Source: Clostridia bacterium
GTDB lineage: Bacteria; Bacillota; Clostridia; TANB77; CAG-508
Direction: 5' to 3'
DNA: 64,000 nucleotides
Assembly (NCBI GenBank): GCA_900770415.1
Contig: CAAGKN010000007.1
Span: forward strand, 140,428 to 204,427
Made by a program: the position numbers and the translations under genes. Below are positions 34,430 through 43,522 of this stretch, piece after piece. The notes under the pieces were generated by a model, which was given only the letters and a program-made list of their open reading frames with translations, searched no databases and had not been told where the DNA came from. How positions within the stretch are numbered: the stretch's first letter is position 1; each line of letters starts with the position of its first letter.

Positions 34430-36790
34430 ATGAGTAATATAGAGTTATTATCACCAGCAGGGGACTTTGAGTGCTTGATTTCAGCTGTACAAAATGGAGC
34501 AAATGCAGTATATTTTGGGCTAGATAAATTTAATGCAAGAGTTAATGGCAGAAACTTTGAAGATGAAGAGCTAGTAAAAGCAATTAAATATGCAAAGCTT
34601 CACAATGTAAAAACAAATTTAACATTAAATATATTAATAAAAAATAAGGAATTTGAAGAAGCCTTAAAACTAGTAGAATTTGCATACAATAGTGGAATAG
34701 ATGCAGTAATTGTGCAAGATCTAGGTCTAGCTAAAAAAATAATGGAACTATTTCCAAAGCTTGAAGTTCATAGCAGTACTCAAATGACAATATATAATCT
34801 AGATGGAGTAAAAGAGATAGAAAAACTAGGTTATTCAAGATGTGTGCTTGCTCGTGAACTTTCAATAGAAGAAATAAAAAATATATGTAAAAATACCAAT
34901 ATAGAAATAGAGGTATTTATTCATGGTGCGCTTTGTATTTGCTATTCAGGACAATGTCTAATGAGTAGTTTAATTGGTGGAAGAAGTGGCAACAGAGGCA
35001 AATGTGCAGGGACGTGTAGACTACCATATTCGTTATTAAAAGATGGACAAGAGCAAGAAAAAGGATATCTTTTAAGCTCTAAAGATGTATGTACATTAGA
35101 TATTTTACCAGAGCTAATAGAAGCAGGAGTGAAGTCATTTAAAATAGAAGGCAGAATGAAATCAAAAGAATATGTTGGAATAGTAACAAGTATTTATAGA
35201 AAATATATTGATTTAGCAGAAAGTAATCAAGAATATTTGGTAGACGAAAAAGATAGAGAAATACTAATGCAAATATTCAATAGAGGTGGATTTAGCACAG
35301 GATATCTTAAAGGAAAACTTGGTAAAAATATGATGTATACCAAAAGACCAAACCATATAGGAACTCTTTTAGGAGAAGTAATATCATATAATCCAAATAA
35401 GGGACATGTAAAAATAAAATTATGCAAAGAGCTGGATTTAGGAGACAGTATAGCAATAGGAGATTCGAGTTGTAAAATTTCAGAGCTTATGCAAAAAAAT
35501 AATAATATAAAAATGGCAAAAGCAAATGATATAGTAACAATAGGTAGAATAAAAGGAAAAATAAAGCCAAAAGATAAAGTGTATAAAACTGTATCTATAA
35601 AACTAAACCAAAAAATGGATCAAAAAATAGGTAAAGAAAATATAAAAAGAAAAGTAAATTGCAATATAGAGCTAAAACAAGATAAAGTTATAAAACTAGA
35701 ACTACAAGATATAGATACAAATATAAGTGTAAAGCTAGAAGGCGATTCTGTTGTAAAAAAAGCAGATAATGCAGGAATAACTAGTAAAAGAATTGAAGAA
35801 CAATTATCTAAAACAGGAAATACGATTTTTAAAATTGAAAATATTAATATAAAAATGGATGAAAGTATAATTGTTCCAATAAGTAGCTTAAATGAAATAA
35901 GAAGAAGAGGACTAGAAGAGCTAGAACATAAACTATTAGAATCATTTAAAAGAGAGCAAATTAATCTAAAATTAGACGTTAAAGAAGAAAAATTCATACC
36001 AAAAGAAGAAGTAAAAGTTACATTATGTTTGAATAAAATTAGTAAGGAAATTGATTATGCTAGTCTAAAAAATGTAGACAATGTGTATATACCATTTAAA
36101 TATTTTTTAGATGAAGATTTAAAAGAAAGCATAGAAAATATATCTAAAAAATTTAGTACATATATATTACTTCCAGCTATAACAAAATCAAATTATGAAA
36201 AACTATTGTATAACAATTTGCCTAAAATAGCAGAAAGAGTAGAAGGTATAGTTATATCAAATTTATCTCAGATATATGAAATAGAAAAGCTTGGAATAAA
36301 TGGCAAAAAGCTAGTTGCAAATTATACAATGAACATAGAAAATAATTTTACAGTAGAAGAATTAAAAAAACTTGGAGTTTGTAAATATATAGTACCGCCA
36401 GAAGCAGAAAAAGAAACAATAAGGGGATTAACAGAAAACATAGAAAAAGAAACAATAGTGTATGGAAGGACTTTATTAATGACAACAGAATATTGTACAA
36501 TAGGGACACTAAAGAATTGTCCTGGAATGTGTCAAAAAGGAAGATATACTTTAAAAGATAGAATGGGATTTGAGTTTCCGATATATACAGATAGAATAAA
36601 TTGCAACAATTTAATATATAACTCTAAAATAATATCAATAAGCTATAAAGACTTACAAACAGACTCAATAAAAATAGATATATTAGAAGAAACAAGGAAA
36701 GAAATCCAAAGAATTATAGATATACAAAAAAGAGGAGAAAGACTAGAAGGACAAGATTACACAAATGGAAATTTAAATAGAGAAATTTAA
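34430..36790 (+). CDS. U32 family peptidase / RNA hydroxylation-type protein
   Basis: The product is 786 residues. It opens IELLSPAGDFECLISAVQNGANAVYFGLDKFNARVNGRNF and contains the U32 signature EVFIHGALCICYSGQCLMSSLIGGRSGNRGKCAGTCRLPY (about residues 160-199), whose cysteines are typical. A long C-terminal extension (DUF3656 type, ~380-786) has another Cys pair region (TEYCTIGTLKNCPGMCQKG). Some U32 members are now known to install hydroxyl groups on tRNA or 23S rRNA (TrhP, RlhA), while older annotation calls them collagenases. I cannot tell which applies here. Confidence 0.9.
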   Translation: MSNIELLSPAGDFECLISAVQNGANAVYFGLDKFNARVNGRNFEDEELVKAIKYAKLHNVKTNLTLNILIKNKEFEEALKLVEFAYNSGIDAVIVQDLGLAKKIMELFPKLEVHSSTQMTIYNLDGVKEIEKLGYSRCVLARELSIEEIKNICKNTNIEIEVFIHGALCICYSGQCLMSSLIGGRSGNRGKCAGTCRLPYSLLKDGQEQEKGYLLSSKDVCTLDILPELIEAGVKSFKIEGRMKSKEYVGIVTSIYRKYIDLAESNQEYLVDEKDREILMQIFNRGGFSTGYLKGKLGKNMMYTKRPNHIGTLLGEVISYNPNKGHVKIKLCKELDLGDSIAIGDSSCKISELMQKNNNIKMAKANDIVTIGRIKGKIKPKDKVYKTVSIKLNQKMDQKIGKENIKRKVNCNIELKQDKVIKLELQDIDTNISVKLEGDSVVKKADNAGITSKRIEEQLSKTGNTIFKIENINIKMDESIIVPISSLNEIRRRGLEELEHKLLESFKREQINLKLDVKEEKFIPKEEVKVTLCLNKISKEIDYASLKNVDNVYIPFKYFLDEDLKESIENISKKFSTYILLPAITKSNYEKLLYNNLPKIAERVEGIVISNLSQIYEIEKLGINGKKLVANYTMNIENNFTVEELKKLGVCKYIVPPEAEKETIRGLTENIEKETIVYGRTLLMTTEYCTIGTLKNCPGMCQKGRYTLKDRMGFEFPIYTDRINCNNLIYNSKIISISYKDLQTDSIKIDILEETRKEIQRIIDIQKRGERLEGQDYTNGNLNREI

Positions 36791-36806
36791 AATTTGTCAA
36801 AAAGTA

Positions 36807-36926
36807 TTTACAAAAGATAAATTTATGGTATAATAAAAAAGAAATAGGAAGCCACAAAAATGTGGTTGCCATCAGTTAGTGAATAAAAATCACATCTCTA
36901 ATAGCGAGCAGAGATGTGATTTTGCT
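36807..36926 (+). ncRNA. Putative small RNA, copy 2, with its own promoter
   Basis: TTTACA (36807-36812), 16 bp, TATAAT (36829-36834), then a segment with the hairpin CCACA-AAAA-TGTGG in the same GGAAGCC...GGTTGCCATC frame and a terminator stem ATCACATCTC/GAGATGTGAT. It matches 2816-2927 from about 18 bp before the -35 through the first hairpin, and it conserves the terminator by compensatory change. It lies just after the U32 peptidase gene. Confidence 0.6.
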
Positions 36927-37053
36927 TTTTACATTCCTGCTTTTTCCTATTTCAAAAACATTATACAGAAAATGGAAAATAAAGTCAATGAAAATTGGCA
37001 AAAAAACAAGAATAATTATAATAAAAAAAGCCAAAATAAATATGGTGATTTAT

Positions 37054-37314
37054 ATGAGCATTTCTTGGTTAAAAGCTTCAAGTGATAGAAAAAGTTTTAA
37101 AATATTTGAAAGCTTTGGAATGGATGTATATAAAATAAATGATTTAGAAAAAACAGATGAAAAGATAAGAGAACTAGTAGACAAAAACTATACAACTATT
37201 GTGGTTTCGAACGAAGTAGCAAGCTTTTCAGAAGACATTATAAAAAAATACAACAGAATAGAAAGTGTAAATATAATTATTGCACCAGGTCATAATAAAG
37301 ATAATTACACATAA
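37054..37314 (+). CDS. V-type ATPase subunit F-like small protein
   Basis: The product is 86 residues from ATG 37054, behind GGTGATTTAT. The pattern SFKIFESFGMDVYKIN, then ELVDKNYTTIVVSNEVASFSEDIIKKYN, then VNIIIAPG is a Rossmann-like beta-alpha-beta order, as in V/A-ATPase subunit F. No other ATPase subunit is adjacent. In some Clostridia such orphan F-like proteins lie near spore genes; here yyaC follows 49 bp later. The role is unknown. Confidence 0.6.
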   Translation: MSISWLKASSDRKSFKIFESFGMDVYKINDLEKTDEKIRELVDKNYTTIVVSNEVASFSEDIIKKYNRIESVNIIIAPGHNKDNYT

Positions 37315-37363
37315 AATTAGATAAGCAAATTGGAATTTGTAAAATATAAATCAGGAGTAATTT

Positions 37364-37900
37364 ATGGCTTTTAAAGAAGAAATGTATAACAACTTTGTGT
37401 GTGATTTTAGCAATAATCTAAGACAAAAAATTCAAGGTACAGAAATCTCAAAACTTGTTTTCTTGTGTATTGGAACAAATAGAGTAATTGGGGACTGCTT
37501 TGGACCATTGGTTGGGAGTAAACTAAAGCATTTTTTTATACATGAAGAAGGCATAGAGGTTATTGGAGATATAGAAAACATTGTTTCTTTTCAAAATGTA
37601 ACAGGAATTATAACAAAACTAAAAAATGAAAACTCTTTTGTAATAGCAATTGATGCTGCTTTATCCTGCAATAGTAATAGAATAGGTAAAATAATTGTAA
37701 ATCAAAATAAAATGAACATAGGAAGTGGCATAAATAAAAGAAATTTATACATAGGAGATATAAGTATAAAAGGAATTGTAGGTAAAGACTTTAAGAATTC
37801 GAGAAATAATTTTAATGCACTCCAAAACATGCCATTAAATATAATAATTGATATGGCAGAATGTGTTTCAACAGGAATATATAATGTAATAAATGTATAA
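37364..37900 (+). CDS. yyaC: Spore protease YyaC (GPR-related)
   Basis: The product is 178 residues. The family signature is visible in VFLCIGTNRVIGDCFGPLVGSKL (about residues 29-51), FVIAIDAALS (~90-99) and the C-terminal NIIIDMAECVSTGIYNVI. YyaC belongs to the DUF1256 family, structurally related to the germination protease GPR, and is made in sporulation. SD AGGAG. It is the first of a run of small spore-related genes. Confidence 0.93.
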   Translation: MAFKEEMYNNFVCDFSNNLRQKIQGTEISKLVFLCIGTNRVIGDCFGPLVGSKLKHFFIHEEGIEVIGDIENIVSFQNVTGIITKLKNENSFVIAIDAALSCNSNRIGKIIVNQNKMNIGSGINKRNLYIGDISIKGIVGKDFKNSRNNFNALQNMPLNIIIDMAECVSTGIYNVINV

Positions 37901-37954
37901 TCTCATAAAAAGTGGAAAAAATTTATATATACACTTTTGTGGGAGGATTTCAAT

Positions 37955-38299
37955 ATGAGCATTGAAAGCATGAAAAATATGGTTGTACTTAGAAATTTAC
38001 CATCAAATATAGTTGAAGAAGCTATTGTTATATTAAAACCGAATATTAAATTAAAAAACTTAGATTTGGCAGAAAATAAAACTACAAATAAAAAAAGTGA
38101 AAATAAAACAAAACAAGATTCAAAAAAATACATTGTAAATGAAGCAGAAATGATAGTTAGTAATTATTTATCAAGCATCGAAAAAGAAAAGAAATATAAC
38201 TATAAAGTAAATAAAAAAATAGAAAATAAATATAAAAGAGCAAGAGGAATAGCAATATTTTTGGGAATAATGCTATTGGTTACGTTTTTAATAAAATAA
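37955..38299 (+). CDS. Hypothetical protein with a C-terminal membrane anchor
   Basis: The product is 114 residues from ATG 37955, behind GGGAGGATTT. The N-terminal ~35 residues are weakly hydrophobic, the middle is Lys/Asn-rich and probably disordered, and the C-terminus has one transmembrane helix (GIAIFLGIMLLVTFLI). Not recognised. Its position between yyaC and spoIVFA-like suggests a role in the sporulating mother cell, by inference only. Confidence 0.55.
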   Translation: MSIESMKNMVVLRNLPSNIVEEAIVILKPNIKLKNLDLAENKTTNKKSENKTKQDSKKYIVNEAEMIVSNYLSSIEKEKKYNYKVNKKIENKYKRARGIAIFLGIMLLVTFLIK

Positions 38300-38390
38300 C
38301 TTGTTCTACAAATGTTCTAAACCCTCTTCCTTTGAATATATTTAAGCAAGAGATTGCAAAAGTATATTACAAAGGAAGAGGTGTTTTTTT

Positions 38391-39317
38391 ATGGAAAGAA
38401 CCATGAGCCCTGAGGAAAGAATAAGAAGAGCAGAAGAAATTTATTACAGCAGAAGAAAGCAGAATTTGGACAGGAGTTCTATAAGAATAAGTAATGATGA
38501 CAACACAGGGCCAAATTTTGTAATAATAAAAAAAATGATATTGCAAATTATAATTTGTGTTGTAATATATAGTATTTTCTATATGATTCAAAATACAGAA
38601 TATATTTTTTCAGCAGATGTAATTAACAAAACAAAAGAAATTCTTTCTTATGATATTAATATTCAAAATCTGTATAATAAATCCAAAGAATACATAAATG
38701 GGATTATTGCTAAGAGTCAAGAAGAAAATAATGAAAACAATAATCAAGAATTGCCAGCAGAAAACAAAGATGAAAATCAAGAACAAAACAATCAAACAGA
38801 AAACACTAATTCAGAAGAAAATGCTAATGCAACGCAAAATGATAATGCAGAAAATATTGGTGGAGAAGAAGTTGCAAACGCAGATGAAAACTTAACCGAG
38901 ATGGAGAAAGATGCTAAAGATATAATTGCTACAAAATCATTAATAGTACCACTAAGAGGAGTAATTACTTCAAGATATGGACCAAGAAACCCAACAGATC
39001 CAAAAGTTCCTAAATATCACACAGGCATAGACATTGCAGTAAATACAGGTACAGTTTTTATCGCATCCATGGAAGGCGTGGTAGAAGAAGTTTCATCACA
39101 AGGAAATTACGGAAATCATGTAAAAATAACAAATGGAGATGTTATGACATTATATGCTCATTGCAGTAAGATATATGTTAATCAAGGTGATACAGTAAAA
39201 CAAGGTCAAGAAATAGGAGAAACTGGAGCAACAGGAAATGTCACAGGACCACATTTGCATTTTGAAATAAGAAAAGAAAATAGATATATAGATCCAGACC
39301 TAATTTTAGATTTTTAG
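38391..39317 (+). CDS. M23/LytM domain membrane protein, SpoIVFA-like
   Basis: The product is 308 residues. It has an N-terminal cytoplasmic tail, one transmembrane helix (ILQIIICVVIYSIFYMI, about residues 47-63), an Asn/Glu-rich linker (~105-165) and a C-terminal LytM domain (~185-308). The metal ligands appear intact: KYHTGIDIA, LYAHCSK and PHLHFEIR. It lies 12 bp upstream of the spoIVFB protease gene. In Bacillus, SpoIVFA is a LytM-like membrane protein encoded directly upstream that holds SpoIVFB inactive, so SpoIVFA is the best functional guess. An intact zinc site could also make it an active wall hydrolase of the SpoIIQ type. Confidence 0.78.
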   Translation: MERTMSPEERIRRAEEIYYSRRKQNLDRSSIRISNDDNTGPNFVIIKKMILQIIICVVIYSIFYMIQNTEYIFSADVINKTKEILSYDINIQNLYNKSKEYINGIIAKSQEENNENNNQELPAENKDENQEQNNQTENTNSEENANATQNDNAENIGGEEVANADENLTEMEKDAKDIIATKSLIVPLRGVITSRYGPRNPTDPKVPKYHTGIDIAVNTGTVFIASMEGVVEEVSSQGNYGNHVKITNGDVMTLYAHCSKIYVNQGDTVKQGQEIGETGATGNVTGPHLHFEIRKENRYIDPDLILDF

Positions 39318-39329
39318 GGGGGATTTAAA

Positions 39330-39975
39330 ATGCAAATAACAATAAATTTACAGATTTTTTTATTCATAATTCTATTTATTTTAACAAGACAAATTGAATT
39401 CTATGCATTAATTATGTTCTTTGCACTAATTCATGAGTTTCGGACATATTTTTGCAGGACTACTTTTAAAATTAAAACCAAAAAAATTAAGTATAATGCC
39501 ATTTGGACTAGCAGTAACATTTGAAAGCTATGAGTATAAGAAATTAGTAGAAAATAAAAAGATAGTAATTGCTTTTGCAGGTCCATTAACAAACATATTG
39601 ATTTCAATAGTTCTTTTATTTATACAAATGGACCAAAACTTAAAACAAATTATGATTTATTCAAACATATTGGTAGCTGTATTTAATTTAATTCCAATAT
39701 ATCCATTAGATGGTGGTAGAATATTAAAAGGAGTAATAAGAAAGAAATTTGAAGACAATATAAAAGCAGACACAATAGTAAATAAAATATCAAATATTCT
39801 AGTAATTATTTTAACTGCTGTATCTAGTATTTTGATACTATATTTAAAAAACATCTCTGTATTGTTTGTAATAATATACTTATGGATTTTAGTAATAAAA
39901 GAAAATAAAAGATTTAATTTAAAGAGAAAAATAAACAATATAATTTCAAAAGAAAACAAATGTATTGACATTTAA
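39330..39975 (+). CDS. spoIVFB: SpoIVFB-type site-2 protease (M50), with a +1 frameshift
   Basis: Read with the shift, the protein is 214 residues. It is polytopic, with the zinc motif HEFGH (residues 35-39) in the second helix and the third ligand motif NLIPIYPLDGGRIL (about 125-138). This is the intramembrane protease that releases sigma-K from its pro-form in the mother cell. SD GGGGGGATTT. CGG at 39441-39443 breaks the zero frame exactly inside the catalytic HExxH motif, and skipping one C restores it. An LytM protein of SpoIVFA type precedes it. There is no CBS domain at the C-terminus. Confidence 0.9.
39441..39444 (+). other. CGGA +1 frameshift site 6 (spoIVFB, HEFGH)
   Basis: The zero frame reads CAT GAG TTT CGG ACA TAT. 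Skipping C39441 gives TTT GGA CAT ATT, which encodes HEF-GH, the zinc-binding catalytic motif. Confidence 0.9.
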
Positions 39976-40014
39976 CTAATTAAATGTAAAAATAAAATAA
40001 ATGGAGGATAACTA

Positions 40015-40446
40015 ATGAAAAAATATATAAGAAATAATAAAGGAATAACAATTACAACATTAGTTGTTACAGTAATAATACTTTTAATTTTAACATCAAC
40101 AATTATAGTGAAACTAGGCGACTCAAAAGATGTTAGTAAGTTAAACAATCTATATGCGGATGTAAAAATCTTAGAAGAAAAGGTCCTTAATTACTATAAC
40201 AATTATGGAATGCTTCCAGTAAAAGGAGACCCGATACAACCATTGCTTTCTATGGAAGAAGGAAACAATTACTATGAAATAAATTTAAGTAAACTTGAAA
40301 ACATTACCTTAAAATATGGACATGGGAATAGTACAAACAAAGATATTTATATAGTAAACGGAGATACATTAGATGTATATTATTATAAAGGAATTGAATA
40401 TAAGGGAGAAAAATATTATACATACGAGTATGAGAAAAATTTATAA
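40015..40446 (+). CDS. Type IV prepilin-like protein
   Basis: The product is 143 residues. The N-terminus MKKYIRNNKGITITTLVVTVIILLIL has a short basic leader, Gly before the cleavage site, and a long hydrophobic helix, as in class III or type IV prepilins; the usual Glu at +5 is absent. After the helix comes a coiled region and a small beta-rich head. A longer protein of the same N-terminal type is at 58230. No pilus assembly gene is in the window. Confidence 0.65.
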   Translation: MKKYIRNNKGITITTLVVTVIILLILTSTIIVKLGDSKDVSKLNNLYADVKILEEKVLNYYNNYGMLPVKGDPIQPLLSMEEGNNYYEINLSKLENITLKYGHGNSTNKDIYIVNGDTLDVYYYKGIEYKGEKYYTYEYEKNL

Positions 40447-40482
40447 TTAGGTCAATTACTACTATTAAAAATAACAATCTAC

Positions 40483-40511
40483 TTGCAAAAAGAATATATT
40501 TGTGATAGAAT
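40483..40511 (+). promoter_or_regulatory. Promoter of rpsF-ssb-rpsR
   Basis: TTGCAA (40483-40488), 17 bp, TAGAAT (40506-40511). A hairpin AGCAATG/CATTGCT with a T run (about 40513-40546) follows directly, which could terminate upstream transcripts or attenuate this one. Confidence 0.6.
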
Positions 40512-40598
40512 AGCAATGTTTGAAAAATAGCATTGCTATTTTTTCCTTACTCATATTAATGTGGTATGGGTTATAAGCCATAAGGAGGTGAAAGAATA

Positions 40599-40883
40599 AT
40601 GAACAAATACGAAAGTGTTATCATTATTAATCCAAATTTAGAGGAAGAAGCTATTAAATCATTAATAGAAAAAATCTCAAATTTAATTAATACTGATGGT
40701 AAAGTTAGTTCAGTTGAAGAAGCTGGTAAAAAGAAATTAGCTTATGAAATAAAAAAGAACAAAGAAGGATTTTATGTTATATTTAAATTCGAAGCTAATC
40801 CAGAATTAATTACTGAATTAGAAAGAGTATATAGAATAACAGACGAAGTTATTAAGTTTATTGTTGTTAAAGAGGAGGAATAA
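40599..40883 (+). CDS. rpsF: Ribosomal protein bS6
   Basis: The product is 94 residues. The pattern YESVIIINPNLEEEAIKSLIEK, then GKKKLAYEIKKNKEGFYVIFKFEA, then LERVYRITDEVIKFIVVK is the bS6 fold. It binds bS18 in the platform of the 30S subunit. SD AAGGAGGTG. First gene of the conserved rpsF-ssb-rpsR operon (3-bp gap to ssb). Confidence 0.97.
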   Translation: MNKYESVIIINPNLEEEAIKSLIEKISNLINTDGKVSSVEEAGKKKLAYEIKKNKEGFYVIFKFEANPELITELERVYRITDEVIKFIVVKEEE

Positions 40884-40886
40884 TAC

Positions 40887-41306
40887 ATGAACAAAGTAAT
40901 ATTAATGGGGCGTTTGACAAGAGATCCAGAAGTTAGATACACACAAACAAATAACACATTAGTAGCATCTTTCTCATTAGCAGTAAACAGAAGATTTGCA
41001 AGACAAGGAGAAGAAAGACAAGCAGATTTTATTAATGTAGTTGCTTGGAGCAAAACAGGAGAGTTTTGTAGCAAATACTTTAAAAAAGGACAACAAGTTG
41101 GAATAATTGGTAGAATTCAAACAAGAAATTGGGAAGATGACCAAGGACAAAAACATTATGTTACAGAAGTAGTTGCAGAAGAAGCTTATTTTGCAGATAG
41201 TAAAAGAGATGGAGAAGCATCATCAAATTTTGAAAATACATTTGGAAATACTGTATCAGAATCATCAGAATTTTCAGTATCATCAGATGATGAATTACCA
41301 TTCTAA
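40887..41306 (+). CDS. ssb: Single-stranded DNA-binding protein
   Basis: The product is 139 residues. The OB fold spans NKVILMGRLTRDPEVRYTQTNNTLVASFSLAVNRRF through VTEVVAEEAYF (residues 2-110). A disordered linker and the acidic tip DDELPF follow, which recruits partner proteins. It sits between rpsF and rpsR, the usual place for the principal SSB of Bacillota. Confidence 0.97.
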   Translation: MNKVILMGRLTRDPEVRYTQTNNTLVASFSLAVNRRFARQGEERQADFINVVAWSKTGEFCSKYFKKGQQVGIIGRIQTRNWEDDQGQKHYVTEVVAEEAYFADSKRDGEASSNFENTFGNTVSESSEFSVSSDDELPF

Positions 41307-41378
41307 AATAAAAAGTTAAGATTTAAGAATAAATAATACAAGATTTGCAGAGCAAATTTTGAGAAGGGGGAAAACAAA

Positions 41379-41666
41379 ATGGCAGATAGAAAACAAAATG
41401 GAAAAAACAATAAAAGAAGAAACAACGGCGACGAAGATTTCAATCCTAGATTTAGAAAAGTTAGAAAAAAAGTATGCGTAATGTGCAGTAATAAAGATTT
41501 TGTTTTAGATTATAAAAATCCAGAACAATTAAGAAAATTTGTAAATGAAAAAGGTAAAATATTACCTAGAAGAGCAACAGGAGCTTGCGCAAAACATCAA
41601 AGAGACATTACACAAGCTGTAAAGAGAGCAAGACATATTGCTATATTACCATATACACAAAACTAA
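41379..41666 (+). CDS. rpsR: Ribosomal protein bS18
   Basis: The product is 95 residues with a basic N-terminal extension and the core FVLDYKNPEQLRKFVNEKGKILPRRATGACAKHQRDITQAVKRARHIAILPY. CVMCSN and GACAKH supply cysteines typical of zinc-binding (C+) bS18. SD AGAAGGGGGAAAAC. Last gene of its operon. Confidence 0.96.
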   Translation: MADRKQNGKNNKRRNNGDEDFNPRFRKVRKKVCVMCSNKDFVLDYKNPEQLRKFVNEKGKILPRRATGACAKHQRDITQAVKRARHIAILPYTQN

Positions 41667-41670
41667 TGTT

Positions 41671-41708
41671 TTAAGAACAGATTTTATATCTGTTCTTTTT
41701 TTTTAAAA
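41671..41708 (+). terminator. Terminator of rpsF-ssb-rpsR
   Basis: Stem AAGAACAGAT/ATCTGTTCTT followed by a long T run. Confidence 0.85.
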
Positions 41709-41788
41709 AAAAATTGAAATAATTATAGAAATAAAAATAATTATACTGTAAAATTAAAATGTAAAATAAATTTAAGGGAGTGTTTTGT

Positions 41789-42610
41789 TTGAAGGTTACT
41801 AATATTGAAGAATTAAAGCAAATCGCAAACAATGTTAGAAAAGGCATAATTGAAGGAACTTATAACGCAAAATCTGGGCACCCAGGAGGCTCATTATCTG
41901 TTGCAGATATACTAACTGTATTATATTTTAACCAAATGAATGTAAACGAAAAAGAGCCTAATGCAAAAACAAGGGACAGGCTGGTTTTATCAAAAGGACA
42001 TGTTGCCCCAGCATTGTATGCTGTACTTGCAGAAAAAGGATATTTTGAAAAAGATGAATTGAAAAAATTGAGAAAAATTGATGGAATGCTACAAGGACAT
42101 CCAGATATGCAAAAAACGCCAGGGATAGATATGTCAACAGGTTCTTTAGGACAAGGATTATCTGTTGCAAATGGTATGGCACTTGCATCTAAATTAAATC
42201 ATGAAGGTGTTAGAGTATATTGCATTTGTGGAGATGGAGAAATACAAGAAGGTCAAATATGGGAAGCTGCAATGACTTCTAGCCACAGAAAGCTAGACAA
42301 TTTGTGCTTAATAGTAGATAATAACAATTTGCAAATAGATGGAAATGTAGACATAGTAAAAAATATTTATCCATTAGACGAAAAATTTAAAAGTTTTGGA
42401 TTTGAGGTAATTAAAGTAGATGGGCATGATATAGAAAAACTAATAAAAGCATTTGACAAGGCAAAAACAATAAAAGAAAAACCAACAGTAATTATTGCAA
42501 AAACCATAAAAGGAAAAGGGGTTTCTTTTATGGAAAATAAAGCAGATTGGCATGGAAAAGCACCAAATGAAGAAGAATATAAAATGGCTATGGAGGAATT
42601 AAGTAAGTAG
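41789..42610 (+). CDS. Transketolase, N-terminal subunit
   Basis: The product is 273 residues with a TTG start at 41789 behind AAGGGAG. It has GHPGGSLSVADILTVLYFNQMNV (about residues 30-52), LSKGHVAPALYAVLA and the thiamine-diphosphate motif GDGEIQEGQIWEAAMTSSHRKLDNLCLIVDNN (about 150-181). It needs the C-terminal subunit encoded at 43523 for activity in the non-oxidative pentose phosphate pathway. Unusually, a PHP-domain gene separates the two halves (15 bp after this stop). Confidence 0.94.
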   Translation: MKVTNIEELKQIANNVRKGIIEGTYNAKSGHPGGSLSVADILTVLYFNQMNVNEKEPNAKTRDRLVLSKGHVAPALYAVLAEKGYFEKDELKKLRKIDGMLQGHPDMQKTPGIDMSTGSLGQGLSVANGMALASKLNHEGVRVYCICGDGEIQEGQIWEAAMTSSHRKLDNLCLIVDNNNLQIDGNVDIVKNIYPLDEKFKSFGFEVIKVDGHDIEKLIKAFDKAKTIKEKPTVIIAKTIKGKGVSFMENKADWHGKAPNEEEYKMAMEELSK

Positions 42611-42624
42611 TAGGAGATGGAATA

Positions 42625-43509
42625 ATGATAGATTTGCATATTCACACAAACAACTCAGATGGCTCAGATAGCGTAATAGATGTACTAAAAAAAGCACAAA
42701 AACATGAATTATCATACATGTCCATAACAGACCATGAAAGCGTAAATGGACATTATGAATTAAGAAATATTGATGTAAAACAATATTTTTCTGGGAAAAT
42801 AATTCCAGGAGTAGAGTTAAAAAATTATTATAAAGATAGAGTAATTGATATATTGGCATACAATATTGATATAGACAAGTTTAATGAATACTTAGAAAAA
42901 AATTACAAAAACAAAACACACAGAATGTTAGAAACTAAAAATTTAAAACATTTATATAAACAAGCAAAAACGTATGGATTAACATTAGATCCAATAGAAA
43001 AAATTAATTGGGACCCAGACAGCGATTGGGGAAGTGTGGTAGTATATAACGAAATAAAAAAACATCCAGAAAATGAGGCAAAAGTTCCAAAAGACTTATG
43101 GGAAAGCTTTAGTAATTTTAAAAAAGACTATGTATATAACAGGAATAATATGTTCTTTTTAGATAAAAAAGATGACTATCCATCACCAGCAGAAACTGTA
43201 AAACAAGTACATTTAGCAGGTGGAGTAGCTTTTTTAGCACATGTACATGAATATAAATGGGTAAAAGACAAGATTCAATATATAACAGAACTAGTAAAAG
43301 ATAGCAATTTAGATGGAATAGAATGTTATTATAGTAATTTTACAGAAGAGCAAATAAAAGAACTGTTAGAGTATTGTAAGAAAAACCATTTATATACAAG
43401 TGGAGGAACAGACTATCATGGTACAAAAAGACCAAGTGTTGAGATAGGTGTAGGAAAAGGAAATTTGAGAGTACCGGATGAAATAATAAAAGATTGGTAT
43501 AATGGATAG
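42625..43509 (+). CDS. PHP-domain phosphoesterase
   Basis: The product is 294 residues. The metal-binding motifs are DLHIHTNNSDGSD (residues 3-15), SITDHES (~34-40), PGVELKN and, near the end, TSGGTDYHGTKRP. This is the YciV/nucleoside bisphosphate phosphatase type of PHP protein, although the substrate is not certain. It is inserted between the two transketolase subunit genes and overlaps the zone of the next SD. Its stop at 43509 is 13 bp before the next start, so it is co-translated in the same operon. Confidence 0.9.
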   Translation: MIDLHIHTNNSDGSDSVIDVLKKAQKHELSYMSITDHESVNGHYELRNIDVKQYFSGKIIPGVELKNYYKDRVIDILAYNIDIDKFNEYLEKNYKNKTHRMLETKNLKHLYKQAKTYGLTLDPIEKINWDPDSDWGSVVVYNEIKKHPENEAKVPKDLWESFSNFKKDYVYNRNNMFFLDKKDDYPSPAETVKQVHLAGGVAFLAHVHEYKWVKDKIQYITELVKDSNLDGIECYYSNFTEEQIKELLEYCKKNHLYTSGGTDYHGTKRPSVEIGVGKGNLRVPDEIIKDWYNG

Positions 43510-43522
43510 AGGAGGAAAAAAT

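Noticed and set aside
36879..37053. Longer N-terminal extensions of the subunit F-like protein
   Set aside because: They would read through the small-RNA terminator and have no SD. The ATG at 37054 has one.
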